A stretch of DNA of 64,000 bases from Mycteria americana (Eukaryota > Chordata > Aves > Ciconiiformes > Ciconiidae). The notes beneath the pieces are model-generated. The model saw only the letters and a program-made list of their open reading frames with translations, was not told where the DNA came from and did not search any database. Where the stretch lies: assembly GCF_035582795.1 (NCBI RefSeq), contig NC_134396.1:33895683-33959682 (forward strand), read 5' to 3'. The position numbers were made by a program, and so were the translations under genes. Below are positions 13,517-25,402 of the stretch, piece after piece; position 1 is the stretch's first letter, and each line of letters begins with the position of its first letter.

Positions 13517-13636
13517 GGTTTGAAAAACCAGGCCCGGGTTAAACTGAACATAGTTAGGTGTCCTCCAGTAACCACAGTCTTGATCAGGAGACCGGACCTC
13601 AGATATCAGTTGGGCTTCAGTGTGCAGAACGGGATT
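13517..13636 (+). CDS. APBA1: APBA1 exon, end of PDZ1 and start of PDZ2 (40 codons)
   Basis: Encodes [20 protein letters not shown], the last strand of PDZ1 and the very short PDZ1-PDZ2 linker, then [24 protein letters not shown] is the carboxylate-binding loop of PDZ2. The acceptor is TTTTCGCAG and the donor is GTAAGT. Confidence 0.97.
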
Positions 13637-14304
13637 GTAAGTAGCTTCCACACTCTCTGGTTAAGCTTTAATATACCTGAAACTTCTTATCCATTTCTGG
13701 GTAAGTTTCAATGTGGGAAGAGGGAAACTGCCATTTTCTCCCTTACAGCAAGCAGGACTTTGCACATGTGTTAAGACTAAGATATAAAAGCTAAGTTAAT
13801 CAGAGTTATTTTTTTCTTTGACTTACTTCACAACTTTAAAGTCAGCCAGAGGAACAGAAAAGCTGTTTTAGGTTAGAGAAACAAAAATGTGTAGGAGAGG
13901 CTGCTTTCAATCTGCATCCTTCATGTCTCTTACCAAGCCATTGCATGATCTCACAAGAAAAAGACTGTCCTTTGATCCTTTTTTGTTGTAAGGCATCTGC
14001 ATCCTGAACATTGTTAAACTGTGGCCCTTCATACACTCTTAAATTTGCAAACCACAGCACTTGATGTACAACACAAACAGCCTTTTCTGACAGTTTGTTC
14101 TGCTCTTGGAAGAGAAATCCAGCAGTTATTTGTCACTAACAAATTTTACTTTGAATAATCACTTTTACAGTGATCAATTACATTTTAGAATTTGTTGCAA
14201 GCCTCTGTGTTTAAGTGCTGATTTACAGTTTACAGGCAAAAATGGGTAATCTAAAGCCTCTGTTCCTTATCCAGACCCTGACAAATTTGTCCTTTCCCTT
14301 CCAG
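13637..14304 (+). other. APBA1: APBA1 intron
   Basis: A 668-bp intron with no recognised element. The pyrimidine tract CCTTTCCCTTCCAG precedes the next exon. Confidence 0.7.
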
Positions 14305-14445
14305 ATCTGTAGCCTTATGAGAGGAGGTATAGCAGAGCGAGGAGGTGTGCGTGTTGGCCATCGGATCATTGAAATCAACGGACAGAGTGTTGTAGCAACA
14401 CCCCATGAGAAAATTGTTCACATTCTCTCAAATGCTGTTGGTGAG
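14305..14445 (+). CDS. APBA1: APBA1 exon, PDZ2 (47 codons)
   Basis: Encodes [20 protein letters not shown], then [20 protein letters not shown] and LSNAVGE. This is the PDZ2 core and its peptide-groove helix, with a His at the start of that helix as in class I-type PDZ domains. The acceptor is CCTTCCAG and the donor is GTAAGA, both strong. Phase 0. Confidence 0.97.
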
Positions 14446-14509
14446 GTAAGAGCAGGCAATGTGTCTAGGCAATATAACATAGTTCATTGCTGTTACCAGT
14501 AACAACCAG

Positions 14510-15516
14510 TGGAAACCAGTAACGAGTGGTGTCCCTCAACGGACTATGCTGGGACCAATACTTTTAAATATTTTCATCAATGACGTAGACAGCGGCATTG
14601 AGTACACCCTCAGCGTTTGCAGATGACACCAAGCTCAGTGGTGCGGTTGATAAGCTCAAGGAAAGGCTCTTAGAGGGACCTTGACAGGCTTGAAAAGAGG
14701 GCCTGTGTGACCCTCATGAAGCTCAAAAAGGCCAAGTACAAGGTCCTGCACATGGGTCTGGGCATGAACAGACCCACGTCAGTACAGGCTGGGGCATGAA
14801 TGGATTGAGAGCAGCCCTGCAGAGAAGGACTGGGGGGATACTGGTGGATGAAAAATTGAACGTGAGCTGGCAATGTGCGCTCGCAGCCCAGGAAGCCAGT
14901 TGTATCCTGGGCTGCATCAAAAGAAGTGTGGCAACAGATTGAGGGAGGTGATTCTGCCCCTCTACTCCGCTCTGGTGAGACCCCACGTGGAGTACTGAGT
15001 CCAGTTCTGGGGTCCCCAGCACAGGAAAGACATGGACCTGTTGGAGCGGGTCCAGAGGAGGGCCACAAAAATGGTCAGAGGGCTGGAACACCTCTCCTGT
15101 GAGGAAAGGCTGAAAGAGTTGGATTTGTTCAGCCTGGAGTAGAGAAGGCTCCGGGGAGACCTTATTGCAGCCTTTCAGTACTTAAAGGGGGCTTATAAGA
15201 AAGATGGGAACAGACTTTTTAGTAGGGCCTGTAGTGATAGGACAAGAGGCAACGGTTTTAAACTGAAAGAGGGTAGATTTAAATTGGACATAAGGAAGAA
15301 ACGCTTCACAATGAGGGTGGTGAGGCCCTGGAACAGGTTGCCCAGAGAAGTTGTGGGTGCCCCATCCCTGGAAGTGTTCAAGGTCAGGTTGGACAGGGCT
15401 CTGAGGAACCTGATCGAGTTGAAGATGTCCCTGCCCCAAACCAGCAGGGTGGTTTGGACTAGGTGGTCTTCGAAGGTCCCTTCCAACTGAAACTGTTCCA
15501 TAGTTCTGTGATTCTA
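14510..15516 (+). mobile_element. CR1 retrotransposon, sense orientation, in last APBA1 intron
   Basis: About 1 kb of CR1 from the RT region (AGTAACGAGTGGTGTCCCTC and ATCAATGACGTAGACAG-type motifs) to the 3' end (CTTCCAACTGAAACTGTTCC, then a TTCTGTGATTCT tail). ORF2 is broken by frameshifts. One open piece reads [20 protein letters not shown] then [12 protein letters not shown]. It fills most of the 1,395-bp intron and starts about 65 bp after the splice donor. Confidence 0.92.
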
Positions 15517-15840
15517 CCTCAGTGAGCTTGTTGCTATTCAAATCTAAAAAGTTGAAGTGAGAGCAAGCCAGCACACCATTTCTCTTATTATTTACCAGTA
15601 GTTCTCCTATGTTTTAGAAGAACCCTAATCTGAAAATATGGTGTGTCCACAACTTTAGATGGTTCATTGATACTAAACATACTGTTTCATAAAATCGCCA
15701 CCTGCAATACTTTAATAAGGGTGTGAAAACTCTTAGGTTTTACCTTTCCCTTCTGTCCTGTATGACTATAGCTATTTCCTTCACCAATGCCGTGTCGTAG
15801 TATGCATGTTAGGAGCATTAACTTGTCTTATTTCCTCTAG

Positions 15841-15912
15841 ATTCATATGAAGACTATGCCAGCTGCCATGTACAGACTGTTGACTGCGCAAGAGCAACCA
15901 GTTTACATCTGA
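15841..15912 (+). CDS. APBA1: APBA1 last coding exon and stop
   Basis: Encodes IHMKT MPAAMYRLLTAQEQPVYI and stop TGA (15910-15912). The acceptor is TTTCCTCTAG. The C-terminal PVYI is the ligand that folds back onto PDZ1. This tail also separates APBA1 from APBA2, which ends in a related but different peptide. Confidence 0.97.
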   Translation: MHMKTMPAAMYRLLTAQEQPVYI

Positions 15913-16006
15913 AGCCGACGCCTCACTGTCACAATGTGCATGGAGGATGTTTTTCCTCATTAGTGCTTGTCTCTCTAGTGCTGCATTTCTGTGTCTGCAG
16001 AGACAT

Positions 16007-16090
16007 TTCTCTCTCTCTCCCCCCTCTCCTCCCCCCTCCCCCCCCCCCCGACACAAACACCCTGTCTCTCTCTCCTCCCTCCCTTTTACC
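16007..16090 (+). repeat. CT/poly-C low-complexity tract in APBA1 3' UTR
   Basis: An almost pure pyrimidine run that includes an uninterrupted C-run around 16037-16049. In the mRNA it would be a candidate site for poly(C)-binding or polypyrimidine-tract proteins (inference). Confidence 0.9.
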
Positions 16091-17277
16091 TCTTCTCCCC
16101 ACCATTTTCCTGTATTTTGGGAAGGAGCAAGATATATCTATGGGACTATTTTGGTTGCATCTTTTTACAAGTGAAACTTCATGCGGTTCCACGTGCAAAA
16201 CAGGAAAATAACAGCAGCGTCGTTCACAGCAGGATTCACAAAGAAGATTGACTCTGCTTCATGCTACATAACCAGTTTTATTTTTGTGGCTATAATTTTA
16301 CAAACTGAGTAAATTAAATGTTGCTGAATGAAAGATGTCTTTACCAAACAGATAAAAGCATAGGGTGCAAAGTGTTCTCTTGGATATCCTGCATGTGACT
16401 TTGCTTTTCCTGCCCTACTTTCCCACAGGCACTGGGCTCAGTATTAAAGGTTTATGTCTGTAGGGAAAGTAGGATACTGAAAGGATAGTTTTGCCCTCAG
16501 GAAGAATTACCTGCTTATGAACACTCAGTAAATGCTGCTGTTGTAAAATGGACTGTCCAAATCCACACCTTTTAATTCCCCTCTGTTTTCAGTTCTTCAC
16601 AGTAGTAGCACCCGAAAAGGTACTCTGTGAGTTGCTGAAACATGTTACGCTTGCGTTACTTACACTAAGAGATTTGGGAGACATTTTTTACAGCTGCCTC
16701 CCCCTCTCTGCCCCCAGGTTTCTAAGTCCTTGTTTACTTCTACTTTGTTTTTAAATGCAACATGTCTTTTATAGTCCCTTGCCTATTTTAGAGGTTAAAG
16801 GACAGGGGGAGGATCTTTAAATATCTACAAGACAAATAGTGATGGGCTTTCCTGAATAGCTACACTTTTTCTAGGCTCTTAATTCTGAATTTTGTGCACA
16901 CAGCCAGGTGTGCCAGTGTATATAGACATTTTTAAAATCGTGCTTGCTATTTATGAAGTTTGAATATAAGAGATCTGCAGACTATTCTAAGTAATTTTGT
17001 TCTCTGAGCCAGTTTTAACATATATTTTTGTCCAAAGACCTGTCTAATTTTATTGACTTTCTCTTTAGTTCATGCTATAGATAACAGTGGAAGGGATGAG
17101 GTGGGAATAAACTTATTTATTTTGTTATATAATTTAACTTGTGATTTTTTTTTTTACATATGTATGGCACTTAAAAGAGATATGTGTGTATTATATGCAC
17201 TTGTATGAAGATGATAAACTGTAGGGATGTATGAAATCTAAGATTTGATTGGCCTCTAACTTGCATGCTAGAGACAA

Positions 17278-17336
17278 AAGGGGAAAAAGGGGTGGGGTTG
17301 GGTTTTTTTTTTTAAGGGGGGAGGGGGGGAGGGAGA
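17278..17336 (+). repeat. G-rich tract in APBA1 3' UTR
   Basis: Contains GGGG-AAAAA-GGGG-T-GGGG-TT-GGG, then a T-run and a GGGGGGAGGGGGGGAGGGA run. It has several runs of three or more G on the transcript strand and so could form G-quadruplexes. Confidence 0.85.
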
Positions 17337-19160
17337 AGCAGTGGCTTTTCTTCCTAGCGAGAGGAAAATTCTCCGTTCTCTGTAGTTACTTTTTACCAGG
17401 ACTGTATACTGGTGTTTATGCTGAAATTGAACCGTGCATTTAGTCAAGGCTAATATGTTCCTTTCTTTTAAAGAAACAGTTTCTGCTGTGTTTTACTGTG
17501 ATAGAAAGGCTCAGTGAGATGAAAACAACAGCAGGCCACACACAGCCACAGACCACTTCTGCTTTGCAAACGTGCTGTTGGTCATGGTCACTTGTTTCTT
17601 AATTATTGTGGGGAGGACTGTGCAATGTAAGCGTTGTTTGCAGTCCAGTAATGATACCTAAACATTACTACAGAGATTCATGGAAGTGGATGTGTGTGTG
17701 TGTGTACGTGCATAGGCACACTGGGTGCAAACACTGCTGAGAGCCCTTGAGCGCTCTTGCCAGAGGTCCATTTTTGGCTTTCAGAAATCATGGATATCCA
17801 TGGGCTGATCAGAGGTAGAGAATAAACTTTGTATTTCAGTGGGCAGTAAATATTTAAGGGGGATAATGAAGTGGTGCATAAACTATTGTAGTAAGTGAAT
17901 ATGTTTTAGTGTTGAGATTAATGTATAATGACTTGATTTTACTGCAGTTCTTGTTTGTTATATAATTTAATCCCAATCTCCAGAATAGCAGATTGCACAA
18001 GAGAGCGGTGTTAGTATTCCAGGTTAGTACTTACCTCTGCTACCTGACTGATGCAACTAGATAGTGAGTTAATTGTGAGTATATTGTTTAACTGTAGACA
18101 GCTGGTTTATGATCATTTGAACTTTTTTCCAGAACTTTCCATATATATAGTAATATATGTAAATATGATATATAACCATGTACAATTTAGAAGATTATAT
18201 ACAGTGCAGCCTTTCCATAAGTTGCCTGAGGAAACTCAGTGAACTCTTGAAGACACAGTTACCATGCTTCTGGTTCCTGCTATGTTTACACCTCCAGCTT
18301 CACTTGTTTCTGTGGTTCTGTCCAGCTCATGTAGTGGGGTCTTTAACTCACTTCACTGGGAAATGATGAAGACCTGAACATGCAAATGCATTTTGGGATG
18401 AAACAGCTGTTTCATTGAAAATCTTGCAGCCAGGATTCTGTGAAGTTACTGGCACTGGAGTGCTTGAACCGTTCATGGTAAATAGGTGCTTAACATTAAG
18501 CAAGTGAATGCTTGCAGGATCAGAGTCTAGCAAAAAATCTCAGTTTTTCCAATTACAGTGTGTGCGTAAGATTTCTAAACTGGGACGTCTGTAGCGTGTG
18601 CACACTTCTGATAAGTCTTGTAAACAATCCCATTTTACTTTGTAAAGGGAAAGAGTTTCAAGAAAAAGGAGCTTGAAAGGGAAAGCTGGCAGTTCTCTGG
18701 ACTGTTGCAGCAGTTTGTTAGATTACATATGTGAATTTTTAACAGATTCAAAGAAACAAACTGCTGGTTTACATTCCTTCTTCAGTGACAGACCTGAATT
18801 ATTTTTCATCCTTGCTGCTTCATACAGTCTAATTACTCTTCAGTGTTTACATTAAGGATGAAACATCCCTTATATTTTTTTTATTGGCAAGTTTCACACA
18901 TTTGTTTTGAATCTTGTTTGAATTTGAGACTCAGTTGGGATTTCCAGGTTTGCTTGCTTTCCTTGTTTTCTAAATGAAATGTATTTCTGAAGACAGCAAT
19001 GTGGTTGAGATCTCTTGTACATATTTAGCGCAGTACCTAGACTATGAAGTTGTACTATTGTTCTGTAAAGAGGGTGAAATAGAAATTATTGTAAAGCGTT
19101 GGGAAAAGTATAGTATTGTATTTGTAACAATATTGTTCTTTGTAAACATTTAATGATCTC

Positions 19161-19194
19161 TATATATAAATATAAATATATATAAAAATATATG
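19161..19194 (+). repeat. AT-rich (TATA)n tract
   Basis: TATATATAAATATAAATATA and related units in the distal APBA1 3' UTR. Confidence 0.85.
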
Positions 19195-19297
19195 TGAGCC
19201 TGGAATGTTGATACTGCACATCTACTGAATGTAATTCCTCTGATGTTTTTTGCCACAGGTCTCTGACCTCTGTAATGAAGCTGCAGTGGTTTGATTT

Positions 19298-19360
19298 GGG
19301 GGGGAGGGCAGGGGGGAGAGGAGTGGGCTTTTTGTTTTGGGAGGGGCGGGGGGGGGGGGG
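19298..19360 (+). repeat. G-rich tract close to the APBA1 poly(A) signal
   Basis: Runs of 7, 3 and 6 G are followed by GGGAGGGGC and a terminal run of 13 G. It lies about 85-147 nt before AATAAA on the transcript strand and could form a quadruplex. Confidence 0.88.
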
Positions 19361-19444
19361 TCTGGCCAGCTATTTTGTTGTGATGTATTTACTGTGCTAC
19401 ATTCCTTTATTTAACAGAGCGCTAATGTCTGTAAGACTTGCAAC

Positions 19445-19450
19445 AATAAA
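19445..19450 (+). terminator. APBA1: Likely distal APBA1 poly(A) signal AATAAA
   Basis: A canonical AATAAA in ACAACAATAAAATAC, followed about 40 bp later by a G/T-rich stretch (TACTGGTCTAGGGGTTGGC). It is chosen as the main end because no better signal follows for about 1 kb and the UTR length fits the family. Confidence 0.65.
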
Positions 19451-19470
19451 ATACAAAACAAAAATACCTC

Positions 19471-22400
19471 AGACAAGGCTGAGAGTTTGCTCATACTGGT
19501 CTAGGGGTTGGCTTGCCAATACTGAATGCATGAATGCTTGGAAGGTGTCTGAACTTCTCTTTTGTCACTTAGTCTGGAGTAATACTATATGTGTTTCTGC
19601 AGATGTGAACCAATGCTATTAACTTCATTTTTAAAACAGCATTATTTTCAGGTAAGAAATGACACTAGTTCTCCTAAATGAAGCTGATTCCTTATTTAAG
19701 GTTGCATCCCAGTTTTTACTATGTGAAATGTCACCATGTTTGAATCTTCCAAAAACGTGTTATTTCATGATGGCTTTTGTGTGGCAGAAATATTATTTCA
19801 TTGTCTGAATAACTTTAAATATGCTTTTTTCATGACTGAGGCCTTGCTAACAATTCTTTACACTTACCATCATTTCTGAAACCACTGTTTTTCTTCAAAG
19901 GTCATCAGCATGGTTTATTCTTAAAGACCTAACACCATTTGAATAAATAAAAAGTAGCATTGTAATATGCCTGTTCTTAGAATAATACTGGAACTGCGTG
20001 TGCCAAGGTTGAAAAATATTTATATAATGAGAGATGGATTGTGAAAAACACGATGGTATTTGAAAGTCAACCAGCAAAAGCCAACAAAGGAGCATTTCTT
20101 CAGGTGAGGCTTCATAGGATTTTCTGTGCTTCATAGGTTGTCGTGAGTACTTTGAAACTACGAAATGAAAACGTACCCACAGCTGATTCAGAAGAAAACT
20201 GAACGTGGGCCTTCAGCCACCGAGTGGCTATTCATAACATGAAATACAAATACTGCCAACATGGGAGAATGAAGTGTTTCACTTTATACGCTTATATGGT
20301 AGAATGCAGAGATGTGAAGCCTTTGGCAAATGGTGCAGCAGACAGGCTGAGGCAGCTTTCTGTGTTTCCCTGCGTGCCACCTTCCATCCTCCTGTTTATT
20401 ACCATTCTTGTTAAAGCTTTACATTCCGATTTCTATATTACAATTTTTTGCATTTCAGTGGATAAAGCCAAGTCTGACTTTTCCTTTAGCAGTTCAGATA
20501 CAGATCTCACAGATTTGCTGTCTTCACAGGGGACATTTTTCTCGCCCTCACCTCCAGCGTTTTAATGGTTTGGATCCACGCTAGGAGGATGTCGCCTTAC
20601 GAATAGGAGTCTGAAGAGGGGGAATTCGGTACAGATGTGCAGGGGTTTTTCTGTCTTTACTGAAGCAACATGGGGCTGTGAGACCTTCGCTTCACCCCAG
20701 ACGTCACTCAGTTAATTAGCTCAGTTGATTAACACTCGGAGCGTTAGGCCATAAAGCGTCACGTAGGATAAGCGCGTTGCTGCGCGGCGCTTACCGGTGC
20801 GAGGTGAGCACGTTGCTCGGGGCTAGCCCTGCTGCTCCCCACTGATGCACGGCGACCTCTGCGTTCGGCACCAACAAGTACCGAGAAGTCCAGGACCCCA
20901 GAGAGGACGAGCAGACCCCGCCCCGGTTCCAGCGCCCTGTAGTGCCTTGCAGGCTGGAGAGATGGTGCTGATGCTCTGGGGGGGCACCGACAGTGTCTGA
21001 GAACAGGACTGGGATCGTGATTTAAATAAATGTTCAGTGCGGGAGCATGTGGTAGCGATCCTGACCTGAAGACCGTGGTTGTACACGGAGGAGTCGGTGA
21101 TCCACGGGTCAGTTAACGTGAGTAGGCCCGGGCTGGTGCTGCGCTGCTGGTACATTCAGGGATGTCCCTCGGCCACAGCATAAATTTATCTGGTTGATTA
21201 TAAGAGAGGAGCCTGCAGGCAGCCCCGGTTGCTGCGGGCGGTGACGCCACTTGTGTGCCCTTGCCTTTGTCTAGAAGTGCGGCCAGAAGGACCCATGTGA
21301 ACATCCTTTTTGTTTGACAGTGGAAGCGATGAACGGAGTAGTTGTCTTCTAAGAAAATCTCGTAATAGCTCAGGTGACCAAAATGGGGTTACCCTTGCAT
21401 GGATGGGATCTGCACAACTTCTTGCGCCCTGATCATAGGCCTGTTTGATGCTGCACAACTTGGGGTTCCCAGCATCTGAAGGGATATAAAATTATCTATA
21501 CTATCCTCTTCCCTTATAGCATTAGCTCTAATAAATAGCATTTTAAATGAGACTTTACAGAGTCCGAGTGCCTTTCTTACTGGGGTGATAACAAACCAGC
21601 ACGTCCTGGTGCAAAACACGTATGCTTTGGAGTTTTGGTTCTGTCAGTAAGGCAAGAATAATGTCCTACCATTAAGTGAGAAGGTCACTGAGCCAAAAGA
21701 TAACTTCTTTCAGGCTGTTTGTATTTTAATTACAGTTTGCAAATTAACAACCTTCTTTTATAAAGGATAGTGTTAGAACTCTGAACACCAGTGTTTACTG
21801 AAAGCTTGCTTTGTATCTGAAGGTCTGCATTTTATGACTGGAGCTTTTAGTTTAAACCATAGTACCAATAATTTGCAAGGTTCTTCGATACTGCTTTTGA
21901 CAGCTGCTTCCACAAGAATGATGCAGTCATACCCCGTAACTGTACAGGTTAGCAAACTTCAGAGCCAAGAAAATGTTTCTGTTTGTAACTTCAAATAAGG
22001 TGGCACATAAAGTGCCCAGATCGTGAAAGTGCACCCTGGTAGATTTTCTTCCTGGCTTTTCAGCAGTGTGACAACCACTGAGCAGTGGTTTCATTGGCCT
22101 CCACAACGAAGTGTAACCCACGTCGTATATAACAGTCGTAGCTCATGAGAGAAACTGTTCGATATTGATGAGCTTGGTGTACAGGAATAAGGTGTGCATA
22201 TACATTTAGCAAACAGAATTATGTATAAGGACATTATCCATGAATCTGCATGCTGACTTTTTTGAGGGAGGGCAGCAGCAATTCTTGGGAAACCAAAGGA
22301 TTTTAACAGCATGTTAATTAAGAGAGATGCTTCTCAGACCTAGTGCAAAGTAAGCGACTGCAGCACATACGGGAAGGGAGCTGTGGTTCATTCTTAAACA

Positions 22401-25400
22401 GGTTGATTGTTGCTGTAGATGTCAATCTTAACTACTACTGTTTCTGTAAAACACTCTAGGGGGGGCATTTTTTTTCGTTCTCCAGTACAATGTTTTTGGA
22501 TACCTTCGTTTTCTCTGCCACTGACCGCCTGGCATGACTGCTCTCCTGCAATTCTTCTCTACTTGGAACCTAGCATCTATTTTAAATGTTTATATTCCAG
22601 CTCAGCCAGGAAACGTATCATTTATGCTAATTCTCATGCTTTCATAGCAGCAATTTTGTGCAGAATTTTTCCCCACTGGATGATTTTGCCTATCAGCAAA
22701 TTAAGATGGCAGAAAAAAGTCTCTTTGAATCCTAAGCAATTGGCTAACAGGCTTGTGCCCTCTCCCTCTACCACCCTGTCATTTCTGATCATCTGCATAC
22801 ACGTGTGGGGTAGGGGGAACAGGGGAAAGACCTGTGAACGACTTTCAGAGAAGTAAACTGAAACCAGGTACAATTTTTTTTGCTTTCCATCTTTCATGCT
22901 TATCCTTATGATAAACATCCACTTATCCACTGATGCTTCTTCCTACTGTCTTTACCCTGTCACAGTCTGCGTGTACTCTGCCTTTCCTCCCTGGTCCATC
23001 CCTTACAGCATCTTCCATGGCTTCTGTGAATTTCCCCACTGAGTGAAGAGATGTGTATGCTGCTCCAGGAGATGTGTATGCTCCAGAAAGGCATCTTCAA
23101 GCAAGACCATGGATGTTCAGGAGATGTACCCTGGCAGCAGTGGGAAGAGAGAGAGTATGACAGATTGCACTGAGTTTTGCGTGTCATCCCCCCCGCCCCG
23201 TTTCAGAATGAGGAGGGCTGGGACTAAGAGGGAAGCATCTCACCCTCTAATAAATTCGCCTTGCTCTAACTGGTGGCTTTTTCATTGGGTGAGAGTTGCA
23301 GGAGGAGTGGTGAAGGCATCTGTGTTTGAGAGAGTGCTGTTGATGAAGGGGGACTTTTTCATTAGTTCTGAAGGCTGCCTGGATGGGAAATGAGACCGCA
23401 TTTGCCAATGGGAACGGGCATGAGAAGTTTATCTTTTGAATGTATGGTAGCTCATAAAGCTGGTAGTTTTTCTTAAAAAAAGCAGTTGCTGCTGGTGGGA
23501 GACTACTTCTGGTGAAAGAGATTTGCATAAACTTTTCCTTGAGGGATAAAAAACACTTTAGGAAATGAAAATGATTCTTCTGTTGCTAAGGGCTGCACTG
23601 TCACTGGAACTGTGGTGATTAACAAGTTCCCTTGTAGCTCTTGAAATCTTTGCATGTTTTAAGCTTGTTGAAATAGCATTAAGTGTGGTGAGTGTCCCTT
23701 ACATTATCTCTTGCTGAGATTCTAATTATGACTTAAGAAAAAGAACCTGGCTATGCTACTGTGTCTCAGTGCCTGGAGATAATTAAACTAAAATTTGCTA
23801 CTTTGTTGGGTATATGGGTAACCCTTTTTTTTTTTTTTTTTTAAACTTGCAATGTTATTGTTCAAATACTTGTAGAGGAACTTAACTTGTAGCTTGGAGA
23901 ACTACTCAGTTTGTGAGCATGTTATTTTGCAGTAGATTTGCTTCCTATCTAGAAAGTATTTCATCTTTTCTGGATTGGTGTGCCACAGAGAGGTGTGTGG
24001 GGCAGGCTCTAAATTCACAGCAGTCAAGGTGCAGTATTGGGTGTGGTGGCTGAAGGGGCTGGGCACTAGTGGACAAAACAGAGTCCTAAATGATATATAG
24101 CAAGGACCAGCCTGTCCAGCCCATAGCCAGTCAGGTTGTCAAGTCACGAGTGCAGAATAGAGCACAGCCTGGCTACAGACACCAGCCTGCTCGGTGTTCA
24201 GGCCAGTCACCGAGAAATATGGGAATTCCAGTATTTTTTTACGCACTCATTCAGCTACAAAATTTGCAGGTATGTTACTTGAGGTATGTGGAGAACAGAT
24301 AGGCTCCCACCCTGACATAAAGTGCCTCGGCTTGTGCATTCTCCATATGAAACGAGACTGGTTACCTGTAGTGCACCCTGGGCATAGACCTGGCTGTCAG
24401 CGCTCTGAAACCCTCCTCTGGGACAGGGAACAGGTCTTCTAGAGCAAGTCTGTGATAACAGAAAGGTGAGTATTGTTCAGAAAAGTTCATGACTCTGAAT
24501 AAATAATTTTTTTGTATCTTCTCCTCTGGTGGAACAGCTGCTGTTGCCACACTGTTTCTCTTAGTGTCTGTTAAAGCACAACGGGCTAAAAAAGAAGTTG
24601 TTTTGTGCAGGTCACTAAGGAAACAGCTTACCTGGGTAGTAACTTGATTGGTAGGTTTTATAAATAATTGTGGCACTCGTCCTGGTCAATTAGAAATCAA
24701 GAGCTATGGTGAAGCACGTAATTTACTGAAATCAGATTTTTTTCTCTCCTGTTATCTGAAACATGTACCTGCCTTTTGAAGCACTGTCTAATGGCTGGTA
24801 ACTTTAGCTCAGGTTAGTCCCATTCCACTGGGATAATGAGTAATTAACTGAATTGTAATCAGGTCTTCCAAAGCACAAGCTTATGTTGCATCCGGAGTTG
24901 GAACCCAGGGACTTTTGCAGACTTTCCTCCCAGTAGGGCTGCAGGGAGTTTATTATATAGAGAGTGTGACAGCAAGGTAAGAGCTGTCAAGAGCTACTGG
25001 AAGTATAGTTTGCACTGCTGGGGTGTGTGTGATTTTCCTCTTCCACAACCTAGTTTTGGAAGCGCAATGATTAACTGGGGAAAAGGAAGCTAATAGTGAA
25101 GATCTGAAAGAACTCCCAGTTAAGATGATGCATGTAACAAGATGAGTTGGAGTTTTAAATGTGATGGAATTGCAAAACATGTTACTGAGTTGAGGTAAAA
25201 GCTAGTGTAAAGAAGCAGTGTATTCCTGTGGTGTTTTCTTCCTTCTCCAAGACAAACCCCCTCAATTTTCACTTGCTATGCTCTTACTTCTGAGAGCAAA
25301 ATGTACCAATATGCCAGTGCTCCAGCAAACTCAATACCCCTAATGTATTTCCTCTACTAGACAGGAAAAATAAAACATCAATTCCAGTGTAGAGATAAGC

Positions 25401-25402
25401 AC
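19471..25402. other. Convergent intergenic spacer, APBA1-ENTREP1
   Basis: About 6 kb between the two 3' ends. I found no exon series. All open frames are short and unmatched. Contents noted: a CpG-rich block at about 20570-21320 (listed separately), a poly-T run at 23824-23842, and a 20-bp near-repeat at 23047-23089 (GAGATGTGTATGCT twice). Otherwise anonymous. Confidence 0.65.
20570..21320. other. CpG-rich block with tRNA-Phe-like and PBS-like motifs; possible degenerate retroelement
   Basis: CpG dinucleotides are much denser here than on either side, especially at 20735-20870. On the plus strand TAGCTCAGTTG (20717-20727) and GGAGCGTTAG (20738-20747) resemble the 5' half of tRNA-Phe. TTCGGCACCA (20864-20873) equals a tRNA-Phe 3' end with CCA. 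Read on the minus strand, TGGTGCCGAA looks like the start of a tRNA-Phe primer-binding site of an LTR element. No paired LTRs, gag or pol motifs were found. It could be a decayed LTR element, a tRNA-derived insert or chance. Confidence 0.35.

Larger units (their letters stand above)
1..19470 (+). other. APBA1: APBA1 (X11-alpha/Mint1) gene, 3' part: exons, introns and 3' UTR
   Basis: Eight exons with matching phase-0 junctions (2248-2280, 3381-3467, 4061-4246, 7766-7945, 8766-8978, 13517-13636, 14305-14445, 15841-15912) encode the last 343 residues of a PTB-PDZ-PDZ adaptor. APBA1 is known to bind the YENPTY tail of APP through its PTB domain, and Munc18 and CASK through N-terminal regions that are not in this window. 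It acts at synapses and the Golgi. The family protein is about 840 residues, so roughly the last 40 percent is here. APBA1 rather than APBA2 is chosen for the C-terminus MPAAMYRLLTAQEQPVYI and for the [20 protein letters not shown] loop. No frameshift or stop interrupts any exon. All introns are phase 0, so any of these exons could be skipped without changing frame. The transcript end at about 19470 is inferred from AATAAA at 19445-19450. Confidence 0.95.
15913..19470 (+). other. APBA1: APBA1 3' UTR
   Basis: There is no coding potential after the stop. Candidate poly(A) signals AATAAA lie at 17106-17111, 17821-17826 and 19445-19450. The last gives a UTR of about 3.5 kb, close to the long mammalian APBA1 3' UTR. 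Internal tracts are a CT/C-rich run (16007-16090), G-rich runs (17278-17336, 19298-19360), a TG repeat (17691-17705) and an AT repeat (19161-19194). Use of more than one poly(A) site is plausible but not shown by sequence. Confidence 0.8.

Noticed and set aside
1..19470. Assignment to APBA2 instead of APBA1
   Set aside because: The last 18 residues and the PTB loop match APBA1; APBA2 differs at several of these positions, as recalled.
20224..20565. 113-codon plus-strand frame with an acceptor-like TTTGCATTTCAG at 20447-20458
   Set aside because: The protein matches no family I know, there is no partner exon or donor, and it lies beyond the APBA1 stop.
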